Source of the DNA: CAYGWP01 sp964353455
Lineage (GTDB): Bacteria > Planctomycetota > Phycisphaerae > FEN-1346
NCBI GenBank assembly: GCA_964353455.1
Contig: CAYGWP010000568.1
Span: forward strand, 1-27,918
Reading direction: 5' to 3'
Length of the DNA stretch: 27,918 bases
In this document: positions 13,950 through 23,419 of the stretch, one piece after another
Position numbering within the stretch: the first letter of the stretch is position 1
Layout: every line of letters begins with the position of its first letter
The notes under the pieces: model-generated
Database searches by the model: none
Told to the model about the DNA's origin: nothing
The model's input: only the letters and a program-made list of their open reading frames with translations
Program-made: the position numbers and the translations under genes

Positions 13950-16900
13950 ATGAAAAGTCTGTGCGGAATCGTTTCGGCGGTCGGGGCAGTCCTCGTCATG
14001 TGCGGCACTGCGCTTGCCACCGAGACCGAGAACCTCGGCATCCAGGTCCTGCCCGCGCCGGGCAAGGTCGCCATCGACGGCAAGTTCGACGACTGGGACC
14101 TGACGGGCGGCGTGTTCGCCTGCGGCGACGTGGAAAACCAGCGGGCCACCTTCGCCGTCTGGATTCACGCCATGTACGACGCCGAGAACCTCTACATCCT
14201 CGCACGGTTCATCGACGAGACGCCGATGAACAACCCCGGCCAGACCATCGGCGACATGGGCTTTAACGGCGACTGCCTCCAGGCGCGCTTCATCACCGCC
14301 GCAGGCGCCCCCCAGGAACGCGTCGCTCACATGACCGCCTGGAAAGGCCGCGACGGACCCGATCTTATCGACATTACTTATGGAACCTTCGGGAAGCCGC
14401 TGGAAGGAAACATCAAGGACGCCAAGACCCAGGGCGCCCGCCAGGCGTTCCTTGCCAATTCCGACGGCAAAGGGTACACGCAGGAGATCGCCATTCCGTG
14501 GCGGCTCCTTACGCGCGACGGCCGCCCGCCGGAGCCCGGCGGACAGTTCCAGATGACCGTTGAGCCGAACTTCACCGTCGGCACGCGCGGACGCCTGACC
14601 ATCAAGGACATCTTCAAGGCCGGCGTACCGGTGGACCGGGTCTTCACGTTCCGCTCGTCGCAGGTCTGGGGCGCGGCCACGCTGGAGCGCCAGGGCAAGG
14701 TAGCCCCGCGGCCGCTGCGCCTGGCCGACGCGAGGGAACTGCCCGTCCGCATGGACGGCGGCCTGCCGGTCGTCGATTGGAGCGCGCTCGATAAGCCGCG
14801 CGCCTCCGAGTCCGTGGCGACAATCCGCTACACGATGCTCACTGATGGATATGTCTCCATGATTATCCGCGCACCCGGCGGCGAGGTCGTCCGGCAGCCC
14901 CTTGCGGCCGAGCAGGTCTCAAAGGGCCGGCACGAGGTGGGCTGGGACGGACTCACGATGCCCATCTGGAAGAAGCCCGGCGACCCGGTTCCGCCCGGCA
15001 AGTACAAGTGGGAGGCGATCTGGCATACCGGCATCGGCCTCAGGCTCCGCGGCTGGGCGTCCAACTCCGGCATCGCCCCCTGGGACGGCCTCACGGGCAG
15101 GGAGGGCTGGGGCGGCGACCACGGCGTCCCGAGCGCGTGCGCCGCCGATGGTCAACGCATGTACATGGGCTGGAACGGTTCCGAGGCGGGCAGGGCGGTC
15201 GTCGCCTGGGACCTCGCCGACGGCCGCGCCAAGTGGCGGCACACACGCGGCGGGATGGGCGCGGCGGGGTCGCTGGCCGTGGACGGCGGCACGGTCTATG
15301 TCCTCGACGGCGGCAAGGTCCTGTATCGCCTCGACGCCGACACCGGCGCCTACAGCGTGTGGGAAGCGACCAACGCCGCCGAGATCGAGATCAAGGCCCT
15401 CTGGGGCGCCGATGCCGATGCGCCCGCCAAGGCCGACTTCGTCGAGGCCCGCGACGGCACGGTGTACCTTGCCTTCACGGCGGGCAACCTCATCCTCGTC
15501 CTCGACGGCAAGTCCGGCAAGGTCCTGAAGAAACTGGCCGTGCCCGCTCCCGGCGACATGGAGGTCCGCGCCGGGCGTCTCTTCGTGGTCTCCGGCGGAG
15601 AGAAGGTCCTCTCCGTCGATGCCGCGAGCGGCAGGGCCGAGGCGGTCATCAGCGGCCTGGCCGCCGCATGGGGCATCGCGCTCGATTCCGGTGGAAATAT
15701 CTATATCAGCGTGCGCGACCCCGATAGCCAGGTCAAGGTCTTCGACCCTGCCGGCAAGCCCGTGCGCGAAATCGGCCGAAAGGGCGGCCGAGCCACCCTC
15801 GGCCCGTGGACGCCCGACGGCATCGCCTTCGCCGCCGGCATGGCCGTCGATCCCCAGGGCCGGCTCTGGGTCATGGAGGGCGACCATCATCCCAAGCGCG
15901 TCAGCGTCTGGGACACGAAGACCGGCGCCCTGGTGATGGACTTCTTCGGGTCGGCCCATTACGGGGCCGGCGGCGGGACGATCTTGCCCCTCGACCCGAA
16001 CGTGATGGTCGGCGAGGGCTGCGAGTGGCGGATGGACCCGGCGACTGGCCTGTCGAAATGCACCGGAACTATTGAGCGGCGGTTCGTCGGCAGCGTCAAG
16101 TTCGCCATCCTCTCCAATAAGAAAACATACCTCCTCTCCGGTCCCGACCTGCACGGCCGGCCGCTGTATCGCATCTACGAGCGCGTCGGCGAGGGCGACT
16201 ACAAGTTGCGGGCGACCATAGACGGCGGCATTGCGTCCAAGGCCCCGGCAAAGAAGGGCGAGACCCCGCCTCCGCCGCCGGTCACCACCTTCTGGGCCGA
16301 TGAGAACGGCGACGGCGAGGTCCAGCCCAGCGAGACGGCCGCGATGCCTGGGGCGTCGAACGCGACGTTCTACCTGGGCATGTCGTACGGCTTCGGGGCG
16401 GACCTCGCGCTCTACGCCGACAACACCGTCCAGGGGCCGATCCGCGTGAAGGTCGGCGGCTTCACCGCCTGCGGCGCGCCGAAGTACGACCTGGCCGGCG
16501 TCGAGAAGATCCCCGTGAGGGGCATCCCGTCGGACGACGGGCGGGTCCTCCTTTCGCCCGGCGGCGGCAGTCACTACGAACGCTTCACGGCCTACTCCTT
16601 GCCGGACGGCAAGGTCCTGTGGACGTATCCGAATACGTTTACGGGCGTGCACGGTTCGCACGCCGCGCCCCCGCCGCAGACCGGCCTCGTGCGCGGCATC
16701 CTCAGCATCGTGGGGACGGCCACGCTCCCGAAGCCGGTCGGCCGCATCTGGGCCGTGGCGACCAACGTCGGCGAGTGGCACGTGCTGACGGAAGATGGGT
16801 ATTACCTGTCGCGTCTCTTCGAGCCCGACCCGCTGAAGGTCCAGTGGCCGGCCGAGGCCAGGCCGGGGGCCGTGATGGACCGCGCCCCGCCGGGCGCCGG

Positions 16901-17792
16901 GGCCGAGGACTTCGGCGGCGCGATGATCCAGGATACGGATGGCCATGTCTATATCCAGGCGGGCAAGGCGGCACTCTGGAACCTCCTGGCCGTCGGCTTC
17001 GAGAACGTGAAGGCCCTCGGCTCGGGCGAGGTCGAGATCACCGCCGAGGACGCCAGGAAGGCCGCCGCCATCCGTGAGCGGCTTCTCCAGTCCGCAACCG
17101 GCGCCCAGACGCTCACCATCCGCCGCGCTACCCCCAAGTTCACCGGCGACGTAGCGCGGGATTTCCCGGGGGCACAGGTCCTCAAGTACGAGCGGCAGCC
17201 TGCCGCCGCCGTCCTGACGGCCGCCGCCTGGGACGATGAGTTCCTCTACCTGGGCTGGGCCGTCAGGGACGATACGCCGTGGGTGAACGGGGCCGACGCC
17301 GCCGAATTCATGTACGCCCGCGGCGACACGGTCGATTTCCAGTTGGGCGCGAATCCTGCGGCGGACCCGAAACGCCGCGAGGCCGGCAAGGGGGACTTCC
17401 GCCTCTCCATCGGGCCCTTTAAGGGCAAGCCCGCCGCGGTCATCTACCGGAAGGTCTCGGACGAGAAGTCGCCCAAGACGTTCTCTTCGGGCGTCATCAG
17501 CGAGTACAAGATGGACTTCGTGCGGGTCCTTGAAGATGCGCGCATCCAGGTGAAGGCCGCGAAGGACCGCTACGTGGTGGAGGCGGCGGTTCCCCTGAAG
17601 GCGCTGGGCCTTGCCCCCAAGCCGGGTCTGAAACTGGCCGGCGACTTCGGCGTCACCCACGGCGACAAGTCCGGCGCCGATACGATGCTCCGGACCTGGT
17701 GGAACAACCAGTCCACCGGCATCGTCAGCGACGAGGTCTTCGAACTGAAGATGGAGCCGGCCAACTGGGGCCAGATCACTTTCCAGGAGTAG
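13950..17792 (+). CDS. Secreted CBM9-like / beta-propeller / CBM9-like protein
   Basis: This 1280-residue exported protein has a signal peptide at residues 1-23 (…TALA). Residues about 30-240 are a CBM9-like carbohydrate-binding domain: IDGKFDDWDLTGG, ENLYILARFIDETP, YTQEIAIPWRLL. A FlgD-type Ig-like segment (about 285-365) precedes a long beta-propeller region (about 375-1010) with PQQ/NHL-like blades such as VVAWDLADGRAKW and TVYVLDGGKVLYRLDADTG. Within it, residues 784-795 (DENGDGEVQPSE) form an EF-hand-like calcium loop. Residues about 1085-1275 are a second CBM9-like domain (DDEFLYLGWAVRDDTPW, YVVEAAVPLKALGL). No catalytic motif is visible, so it is likely a surface or periplasmic binding protein. 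It is 9 bases upstream of the BamB-like gene, forming an operon. Confidence 0.85.
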   Translation: MKSLCGIVSAVGAVLVMCGTALATETENLGIQVLPAPGKVAIDGKFDDWDLTGGVFACGDVENQRATFAVWIHAMYDAENLYILARFIDETPMNNPGQTIGDMGFNGDCLQARFITAAGAPQERVAHMTAWKGRDGPDLIDITYGTFGKPLEGNIKDAKTQGARQAFLANSDGKGYTQEIAIPWRLLTRDGRPPEPGGQFQMTVEPNFTVGTRGRLTIKDIFKAGVPVDRVFTFRSSQVWGAATLERQGKVAPRPLRLADARELPVRMDGGLPVVDWSALDKPRASESVATIRYTMLTDGYVSMIIRAPGGEVVRQPLAAEQVSKGRHEVGWDGLTMPIWKKPGDPVPPGKYKWEAIWHTGIGLRLRGWASNSGIAPWDGLTGREGWGGDHGVPSACAADGQRMYMGWNGSEAGRAVVAWDLADGRAKWRHTRGGMGAAGSLAVDGGTVYVLDGGKVLYRLDADTGAYSVWEATNAAEIEIKALWGADADAPAKADFVEARDGTVYLAFTAGNLILVLDGKSGKVLKKLAVPAPGDMEVRAGRLFVVSGGEKVLSVDAASGRAEAVISGLAAAWGIALDSGGNIYISVRDPDSQVKVFDPAGKPVREIGRKGGRATLGPWTPDGIAFAAGMAVDPQGRLWVMEGDHHPKRVSVWDTKTGALVMDFFGSAHYGAGGGTILPLDPNVMVGEGCEWRMDPATGLSKCTGTIERRFVGSVKFAILSNKKTYLLSGPDLHGRPLYRIYERVGEGDYKLRATIDGGIASKAPAKKGETPPPPPVTTFWADENGDGEVQPSETAAMPGASNATFYLGMSYGFGADLALYADNTVQGPIRVKVGGFTACGAPKYDLAGVEKIPVRGIPSDDGRVLLSPGGGSHYERFTAYSLPDGKVLWTYPNTFTGVHGSHAAPPPQTGLVRGILSIVGTATLPKPVGRIWAVATNVGEWHVLTEDGYYLSRLFEPDPLKVQWPAEARPGAVMDRAPPGAGAEDFGGAMIQDTDGHVYIQAGKAALWNLLAVGFENVKALGSGEVEITAEDARKAAAIRERLLQSATGAQTLTIRRATPKFTGDVARDFPGAQVLKYERQPAAAVLTAAAWDDEFLYLGWAVRDDTPWVNGADAAEFMYARGDTVDFQLGANPAADPKRREAGKGDFRLSIGPFKGKPAAVIYRKVSDEKSPKTFSSGVISEYKMDFVRVLEDARIQVKAAKDRYVVEAAVPLKALGLAPKPGLKLAGDFGVTHGDKSGADTMLRTWWNNQSTGIVSDEVFELKMEPANWGQITFQE

Positions 17793-17801
17793 GGAGGCCG
17801 C

Positions 17802-19046
17802 ATGAATCATCGTATATGTACTTATGTTACCGCGATTGTTGCGCTTGCGGTCCTTGCCGCGACCGTCTCGGCCGCCGAGCCGGCACAGTGGCCCAGGTTC
17901 CGCGGCCCGAACGGCTCAGGGCTGGCCGACGCTCCGAACGTCCCTGTTCAGTGGACCGAGAAGGACTACAACTGGAAGGTCGAACTCCCCGGCGGCGGGC
18001 ACTCTTCGCCCGTCGTCTGGGGCGACCGCCTCTTCGTCACCAGCGGCATGCCCGACACGGCCAAGCGGATCATCATGTGCCTGAGGACAGCCGACGGCGG
18101 CACGCTGTGGAAGCGCGAGTTCGAATCCGCGCCGTGCAAGCAGAACGACCTGAACTCCTACGCCACGACGACGCCGGCCGTCGATAAGGACCGCGTCTAT
18201 TTCTCGTGGGCCACGCCAGAGAAGTACATGGTCGTCGCCCTCGACCATGACGGCCGCGGGGTCTGGCAGCGAGACATCGGGCCGTTCATCAGCCAGCACG
18301 GGCACGGCGGCTCGCCCATCGCCTTCGAGGACCTGGTGATCGTTGCGAGCGAGCAGGAGGGGCCGAAGAGTTTCCTGGCGGCCCTCGACTCCAAGACCGG
18401 CCAGGTTCGCTGGCAGTGCGAGCGGCGGAGCGAGAAGGCGGCGTACTCCACGCCGTGCCTCTATCAGCCGGAGGGCGGCCCGCCGCAAGTCATCTTCACG
18501 AGCCAGGCCCACGGCGTGACGGCGGTCGATCCGAAGACGGGCAAAGTGATATGGGATGTAAGCGATGCGTTTCCGAAGCGCGTCGTCGGGTCGCCGATCG
18601 TCGCGTCGGGCCTTGTGATCGGGGCCTGCGGCGAGGGCGGGGCCGGGATGCACACTATCGCCGTCCGCCCGCCGAAGGCCGGCGGCAAGGCGGAGGTCGC
18701 CTACAAGATCCCCAAGTGCCCGTACGTTCCGATGCCGGTGGCGAAGGACGGCCTCATGTTCCTCTGGAGCGATACGGGGACGGCGTTGTGCATCCGCACC
18801 GAGACGGGCCAGGAGGTGTGGCGCGAGAAGGTGGGCGGGAACTACTACTCCTCGCCGCTGTGGGTGGGCAACCGCATCTACAACATCTCGACGAAGGGCG
18901 AGGTTGTTGTCATGGCGGCCGCGGAGAAGTACGAACTCCTCGGCCGCACGCCCCTCAACGAGAAATGCCACGCCACTCCCGCCGTCGTTGATGGCCGCAT
19001 GTACATACGCACCTGGTCGCACCTCATGTCGATCGGCAAGCCGTAA
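17802..19046 (+). CDS. PQQ-like (BamB-type) beta-propeller protein
   Basis: The 414-residue product has a signal peptide (…VLAATVSA, cleavage before AEP) and then WPRFRGPNGSGLADAP, the usual opening of planctomycete-type PQQ-repeat proteins. Repeated blades end in DxKTGxVxW-like turns: LDSKTGQVRW, VDPKTGKVIWDV, IRTETGQEVWREK. This is the eight-blade PQQ/BamB propeller. Such proteins bind partners or, less often, cofactor; no PQQ-dehydrogenase catalytic residues are evident. GGAGG lies 5 bases before the ATG, 9 bases after the stop of the CBM9 protein, so the two are translated from one message and probably act together outside the cytoplasm. Confidence 0.88.
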   Translation: MNHRICTYVTAIVALAVLAATVSAAEPAQWPRFRGPNGSGLADAPNVPVQWTEKDYNWKVELPGGGHSSPVVWGDRLFVTSGMPDTAKRIIMCLRTADGGTLWKREFESAPCKQNDLNSYATTTPAVDKDRVYFSWATPEKYMVVALDHDGRGVWQRDIGPFISQHGHGGSPIAFEDLVIVASEQEGPKSFLAALDSKTGQVRWQCERRSEKAAYSTPCLYQPEGGPPQVIFTSQAHGVTAVDPKTGKVIWDVSDAFPKRVVGSPIVASGLVIGACGEGGAGMHTIAVRPPKAGGKAEVAYKIPKCPYVPMPVAKDGLMFLWSDTGTALCIRTETGQEVWREKVGGNYYSSPLWVGNRIYNISTKGEVVVMAAAEKYELLGRTPLNEKCHATPAVVDGRMYIRTWSHLMSIGKP

Positions 19047-19132
19047 GAGCCCGCGGCGCGCCGGCGTTGCCGAGTACCCGCGGCCCTTCGGCTGTGCTCA
19101 GGGCAGGCTCTTACGGTCGCGGCTCGGGAGAG

Positions 19133-19957
19133 TCATTTTGCCGGCGGCAGCAGGTCGGTGCTCGCTATCGTCGGGCACCAGAACTTCTCGATGTACTCCA
19201 CCACGAGGCGCGTCCCCTCATCGTGGCTCACGTACGGCGGGCGGGCGGGGTTGTACATCGTGTCGGTGAGGTCCCGGACCAGGGCGACGCTGGCGCCCCT
19301 CTGGACCAGGGCCTTGATGGCGAACGAGCGGTTCAGGATGCACATGTTCGTGTGGACACCCATGATTATGACGTTCCTGATGCCGCGCTGGTGCATGAAG
19401 TTCCAGACCTCCTGGCCGCTGTCGGAGATGCCGTCCTTCGCCTCGTCGATGTCGATGGCGGGGTGCTGGCGCGACCAGGCCTTGAACCACGATTTCTCGC
19501 CGGTGTCGGACCCCTGGTCGCTCGCATCAACGGGCAGGGGCGGGACGTCCCGCTTTTCGGGCTGCGGCATGGCGACGGCCGGGGCGTCCACCATGCGCTT
19601 CCGGGCGGGCGAATCCTTGTAGAAGTCCATCGTCTCGCTCGGGGCGTGGATGACGGCGATGCCGGCGGCCCGCGCGGCCTTGACGGTCTCGTTCATCCGC
19701 GGGAGCAGGGCGGCCAGCCGCTCATTCGCCCCGCGGCACCAGTGCTTGTCCCACACGTCGCAGAGGATGAGGACGGTCTCGGCGGCCTTCCACTCGGCCG
19801 GAGCGACCTTCGCCTGCCAGACGTTGTGGCCGCCGGCGTCCTGCACGAGCGACTGCGTCTTGAGGTTAAGCCTGATGATCGGCGCTTCAGCGGCGGCAGC
19901 GCCGCCGGCCGCCAGTGCAAGGAGCAGGCCTGCTGCGAGGCACAGGGTAACGTGCAT
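19133..19957 (-). CDS. Secreted isochorismatase-like cysteine hydrolase
   Basis: The 274-residue product has a signal peptide (about residues 1-22, AAGLLLALAAGGAAAAEA) and then an isochorismatase-like alpha/beta hydrolase core: VLILCDVWDKHWCRG with D67, and GVHTNMCILNRSFA with C206 as the nucleophile. The family hydrolyses isochorismate, nicotinamide or other amides; the substrate is not determined by sequence here, and the exported location is unusual. GGAGG lies 7 bases before the ATG at 19957; a longer frame reaching upstream to 20416 lacks signal features and overlaps the next gene. It follows the PhnP-like gene with a 38-base gap. Confidence 0.85.
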   Translation of the reverse strand: MHVTLCLAAGLLLALAAGGAAAAEAPIIRLNLKTQSLVQDAGGHNVWQAKVAPAEWKAAETVLILCDVWDKHWCRGANERLAALLPRMNETVKAARAAGIAVIHAPSETMDFYKDSPARKRMVDAPAVAMPQPEKRDVPPLPVDASDQGSDTGEKSWFKAWSRQHPAIDIDEAKDGISDSGQEVWNFMHQRGIRNVIIMGVHTNMCILNRSFAIKALVQRGASVALVRDLTDTMYNPARPPYVSHDEGTRLVVEYIEKFWCPTIASTDLLPPAK

Positions 19958-19995
19958 GTGGACACCTCCATGCGATAATGCGCATACCCGCGACC

Positions 19996-20808
19996 TTACG
20001 GTCGCGGCTCGGGCAGAACATCGACGATAAGCCCGTCGTACGCAAGCGAAATCCCGCCGGGCACTTCCGGCGCCGGCGGCAGCGACCGCTCCGTCTCCTC
20101 GTGGTCTAGGTCGTGCGTCATGTGGATGAGATAAGCCCGCCGGGGGGCAAGGTCGCGGACCATCATGACGGCATCGGCCACCGTGAAGTGCGTCGGGTGC
20201 AGCCGGTGCCGCAGGCCGTCGAGGAACAAGAGGTCGAGGCCGCGCAGGGCGTCGCGCGACGCCGCCGGCACACCGCAGCAATCCGGGCACCAGGCGAGCG
20301 ATGAGGCGTCGGGGGCGTCGATGCGGATGCCGGTGGCGAGGTGCGTCCCGTGTTCCAGGGGCACGGGCGTGAGGCGGTGGCCGGCGATCTCGACCGGCCC
20401 AATCAACGCGCGCCACTCGACGATGGGGATGCCGAAGAGGCGGTACGACGGGTCGGTGAGCGCGTACTCGAAGATTCGGTAGAGGTCGGCAAGCGTGGCG
20501 GGCGATGCATAGACGGGGACGGCCTTGCCGGAGAGTTCTGCGAAGCGGCGGATTTCATCGAAGCCCATGACGTGGTCGGCGTGGCTGTGGGTGAAGACGA
20601 CGGCGTCGATGCGTTGGAGGCCCGCCGCGAGGGCCTGGAGCCTGAGGTCGGTGGTGGTATCAATGAGAATCGCGGCCGTGCCGAGGCGCACCAGCGCGCT
20701 TGTGCGTGTGCGCCGGTTCCGCGGGTCGCTCGATGTGCAGACCTTGCACCGGCAGCCGATCATCGGCACGCCGTGACTCGTGCCCGAGCCCAAGACGTGA
20801 ATCTGCAC
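19996..20808 (-). CDS. PhnP-like metallo-beta-lactamase-fold hydrolase
   Basis: This 270-residue cytoplasmic enzyme has the metallo-beta-lactamase fold motif H74-S-H76-A-D78-H79 and the PhnP-type opening GSGTSHGVPMIGCRCKVC followed by DPRNRRTRTS. PhnP is a cyclic phosphodiesterase (phosphoribosyl 1,2-cyclic phosphate); paralogues of this shape also include other phosphodiesterases, so activity is family-level only. The start is GTG at 20808, preceded by an AAGGA element. Its last codons lie within a dispersed sequence (TTACGGTCGCGGCTCGGG, 19998-20015) that also occurs at 19114-19131, so the C-terminus LPEPRP may be repeat-derived. It is the first gene of an apparent two-gene minus-strand unit with the isochorismatase-like gene; no other phn genes are present. 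Confidence 0.85.
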   Translation of the reverse strand: MQIHVLGSGTSHGVPMIGCRCKVCTSSDPRNRRTRTSALVRLGTAAILIDTTTDLRLQALAAGLQRIDAVVFTHSHADHVMGFDEIRRFAELSGKAVPVYASPATLADLYRIFEYALTDPSYRLFGIPIVEWRALIGPVEIAGHRLTPVPLEHGTHLATGIRIDAPDASSLAWCPDCCGVPAASRDALRGLDLLFLDGLRHRLHPTHFTVADAVMMVRDLAPRRAYLIHMTHDLDHEETERSLPPAPEVPGGISLAYDGLIVDVLPEPRP

Positions 20809-20826
20809 CTTTCGTCCTTCCGATTT

Positions 20827-20952
20827 AACGCAGAGGCCGCAGAGAACGCAGAGAAAAAGAGGCAGAGAAAAACAGAAAGATTTAGATTAGAAAAAAGAGA
20901 CAACAGATAGTAACTATTTGTTTTTCTCCGCGCTCTCTGCGGCCTCTGCGTT
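20827..20952. repeat. 32-bp near-perfect inverted repeat
   Basis: Arms 20827-20858 and 20921-20952 pair at 30 of 32 positions around a 62-base AT-richer centre. The sequence is built from GCAGAGGCCGCAGAGA-type units. It fills the gap between topA (minus, ends 20968) and the PhnP-like gene (starts 20808) and may terminate topA transcription. Confidence 0.85.
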
Positions 20953-20967
20953 CAAACGAAACGGCGA

Positions 20968-23331
20968 CTAACCTTTCTCTGCGAGTTCCGGCGGCAGGTC
21001 CTCGGTGTGTTTGCACTTGGGGTACTTGGAGCAGCCGAGGAACGGGCCGCGGCGGCTGTGTCGGATCACGAGTTTCGCCCCGCAGTCGGGGCAGTCGCGG
21101 TCGGTGGCGACGGCCTTGGCTCGCGGCGCGCGGCGGGGTTTCCTGGCGGCGCCTTCGGCGGCCTCTCCGCCCTCGACCTTCGGGGCCGAGCCGAGCGGCC
21201 GCGCGTTGCGGCACTTGGGGTACCCGGAGCACGCCAGGAACGGTCCGCGGCGGCTGGTCTTGACGACCATGGGGGCGCCGCACTTTTCGCAGTTCACGCC
21301 GGTCGGCTCAGGCCGGATCGGGTTGCCGTCCTTGTCGCAGGGGAGCGTGCTGCGGCACTCGGGGTACTTCTCGCACCCCAGAAACGGCTGGCCGCGGCGG
21401 TTGTAGCGCATGATCATGGTGCCGCCGCACTTGTCACACTTGTGCTCGGTGCGCTTCGGTTCGGGTCGGGCGGCCTCGCCCTCCGCGGAGCGGGTGTACT
21501 TGCAGTCGGGGTACTTCGAGCATCCGAGGAACGCCCCGTGCTTGGACCAGCGCTTCACCAGGGGCGCGCCGCAGTCCGGGCACGGCCCGGCTTCTTCGAC
21601 CGGCTGATTCTTGGTGGATTCCATTTCTTCTCCCGCCTTGGCCAGGTCGGCCGAGAAGGGTTCCCAGAACTCGCGGATCACGCTCAGCGAATCGATCTGG
21701 GCCTCCTCGACCTTGTCGAGGTCCTCTTCCATGTGGCTGGTGAATTCCACGTTCATGATGTCGGGGAAGTGCTTGACAAGTTTGTCGGTGACGATTTCCG
21801 CCAGGTCTGTGGCGTAGAAGCGGCGTTCCTTCTGCTCCACGTAGCCGCGGTCCTGGATGGTCGAGATGATTGCGGCGTATGTGCTGGGCCGGCCGATGCC
21901 GAGGCTTTCGAGTTTCTTGACCAGCGTGGCCTCGGAGTATCGTGGCGGCGGCTGGGTGAAGTGCTGGGCCTCTTCGAGTTTCCGGAGGTCGAGCGGCTCG
22001 CCCTCCGAGAGGAGGGGCAGTTGCTGCTCGTCCGGCGCGAGGCGCAGGCCGGTCACGCGCGTGTGTCCGTCCCAGACGAGGACGCGGCCGCGTGCCTTGA
22101 AGACCCCGCGCGTGCCGTCGGCCGCGGCTTCGACGTCGGCGTCGGTGACGTCCCAGAGGGCGGGCTTCATCTGGCTCGCGACAAACCGTTTCCAGATAAG
22201 TTCATACAGCCGCGCATCGTCGGCGTCCAGGTACTGCCGGACGGACTCCGGCGTGCGCGCCACGTCGGTGGGGCGGATGGCCTCGTGGGCCTCCTGGGCC
22301 CGGTCGCGCGACTTGTAGAACATCGGCTGGGCGGGCAGGTAATCGGGGCCGAACGCCTTGCCGATGTGGTCGCGGACGGCCGCAAGCGCCGCAGGGGCGA
22401 CGTGGTACGAATCGGTTCGCATGTACGTGATGAGCGCGACGGACCCCTCCGGCCCCAGTTCCACTCCCTGGTACAGCGCCTGGGCGATGGTCATCGTCTT
22501 CTTGGCGCTGAACCTGAGTTGTGTTGCGGCGGTCTGCTGGAGTTGGCTCGTGATGAATGGGGGCGGGGCCTTGTCCTCGACGCGGCGTTTCTTGACCGCG
22601 AGGACCTTGTACGCCGCGCGGCGGAGTCGGTCGCCGATGCCGCGTGCGGCATCGCCCGTCGCGGGCCGGAACTTCTGGCCATTAACCTCCGCCAGGAGGG
22701 CCTTGAAGGTTGCGGCGTCGCCGCGCCGGCTCAGGATGGCGCCGATGGTCCAGTATTCCTCGGTCTTGAATGCGCGGATTTCGCGTTCGCGTTCCACGAC
22801 GAGCCTGACGGCCACGCTCTGGACGCGGCCGGCCGAGAGGCCCCTCGCCACCTTCTTCCAGAGGAGGGGGCTGAGTTTGTAGCCGACCAGCCGGTCGAGG
22901 ATGCGGCGGGCCTCCTGGGCCTGGACCTTGGTCATGTTGATGCGTCCGGGGTTGGCGAACGCCTCGGCGATGGCGGAGCGCGTGATCTCGTTGAAGACGA
23001 CCCTGCGGACCTTGGCCGGGTCGAGGCCGAGCGACTCGCACAGGTGCCAGGCGATGGCCTCGCCCTCGCGGTCAAGGTCGGTCGCCATGAAGACGCACTC
23101 GGCCTTCTTGACGGCCGACGCCAGGCTCTTGACGACCCTTTGCCTGCCGCGGAGGATCGTGTACTCGGGCTTGAAATCGTTTTCGATATCGACGCCCAGT
23201 TCGCGCTCCGGCAGGTCGCGCACGTGACCCATCGACGCCGCGACATGAAAATCCTTGCCGAGATACCGCTCGATGGTCTTGGCCTTGGCCGGACTTTCGA
23301 CGATGACTACGTTCTTTGCCGCTCTTGCCAT
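20968..23331 (-). CDS. topA: DNA topoisomerase I
   Basis: The 787-residue type IA topoisomerase relaxes negative supercoils. The Toprim domain opens with VVIVESPAKAKTI (E12) and holds the acidic triad D85-L-D87-R-E89. The active-site tyrosine is Y303 in ITYMRTDS. The decatenation and gate domains follow with VQAQEARRILDRLVGYKLSP and SAGRVQSVAVRLV. Residues about 585-785 contain four C4 zinc-ribbon fingers, each CxxC...C...C with FLGC-type cores, for single-strand DNA binding. Length is normal for the family. The ATG at 23331 gives the expected MARAAKNVVIV opening and has AGGAAGGG upstream; an open extension to 23469 runs into repeat sequence. It is transcribed alone. Confidence 0.98.
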   Translation of the reverse strand: MARAAKNVVIVESPAKAKTIERYLGKDFHVAASMGHVRDLPERELGVDIENDFKPEYTILRGRQRVVKSLASAVKKAECVFMATDLDREGEAIAWHLCESLGLDPAKVRRVVFNEITRSAIAEAFANPGRINMTKVQAQEARRILDRLVGYKLSPLLWKKVARGLSAGRVQSVAVRLVVEREREIRAFKTEEYWTIGAILSRRGDAATFKALLAEVNGQKFRPATGDAARGIGDRLRRAAYKVLAVKKRRVEDKAPPPFITSQLQQTAATQLRFSAKKTMTIAQALYQGVELGPEGSVALITYMRTDSYHVAPAALAAVRDHIGKAFGPDYLPAQPMFYKSRDRAQEAHEAIRPTDVARTPESVRQYLDADDARLYELIWKRFVASQMKPALWDVTDADVEAAADGTRGVFKARGRVLVWDGHTRVTGLRLAPDEQQLPLLSEGEPLDLRKLEEAQHFTQPPPRYSEATLVKKLESLGIGRPSTYAAIISTIQDRGYVEQKERRFYATDLAEIVTDKLVKHFPDIMNVEFTSHMEEDLDKVEEAQIDSLSVIREFWEPFSADLAKAGEEMESTKNQPVEEAGPCPDCGAPLVKRWSKHGAFLGCSKYPDCKYTRSAEGEAARPEPKRTEHKCDKCGGTMIMRYNRRGQPFLGCEKYPECRSTLPCDKDGNPIRPEPTGVNCEKCGAPMVVKTSRRGPFLACSGYPKCRNARPLGSAPKVEGGEAAEGAARKPRRAPRAKAVATDRDCPDCGAKLVIRHSRRGPFLGCSKYPKCKHTEDLPPELAEKG

Positions 23332-23419
23332 GAACCCTTCCTGACTCCAGAACCCCTTCGCAGGAGATGCCCTAATACTGTCGGCATCCGCGGTTGTCAA
23401 GGGACAAAGAAAGTTCAGA

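Noticed and set aside
14919..17810. A 963-codon open frame on the minus strand opposite the CBM9/propeller gene
   Set aside because: It is the mirror of a high-GC gene: composition is biased, no domain or signal peptide is visible, and the plus strand has clear domains, a signal peptide and an operon partner.
19958..20416. Extending the isochorismatase-like protein upstream by 153 residues
   Set aside because: The extension is Arg/Pro-rich, overlaps the PhnP-like gene out of frame, and removes the signal peptide from the N-terminus; the ATG at 19957 has GGAGG at proper spacing.
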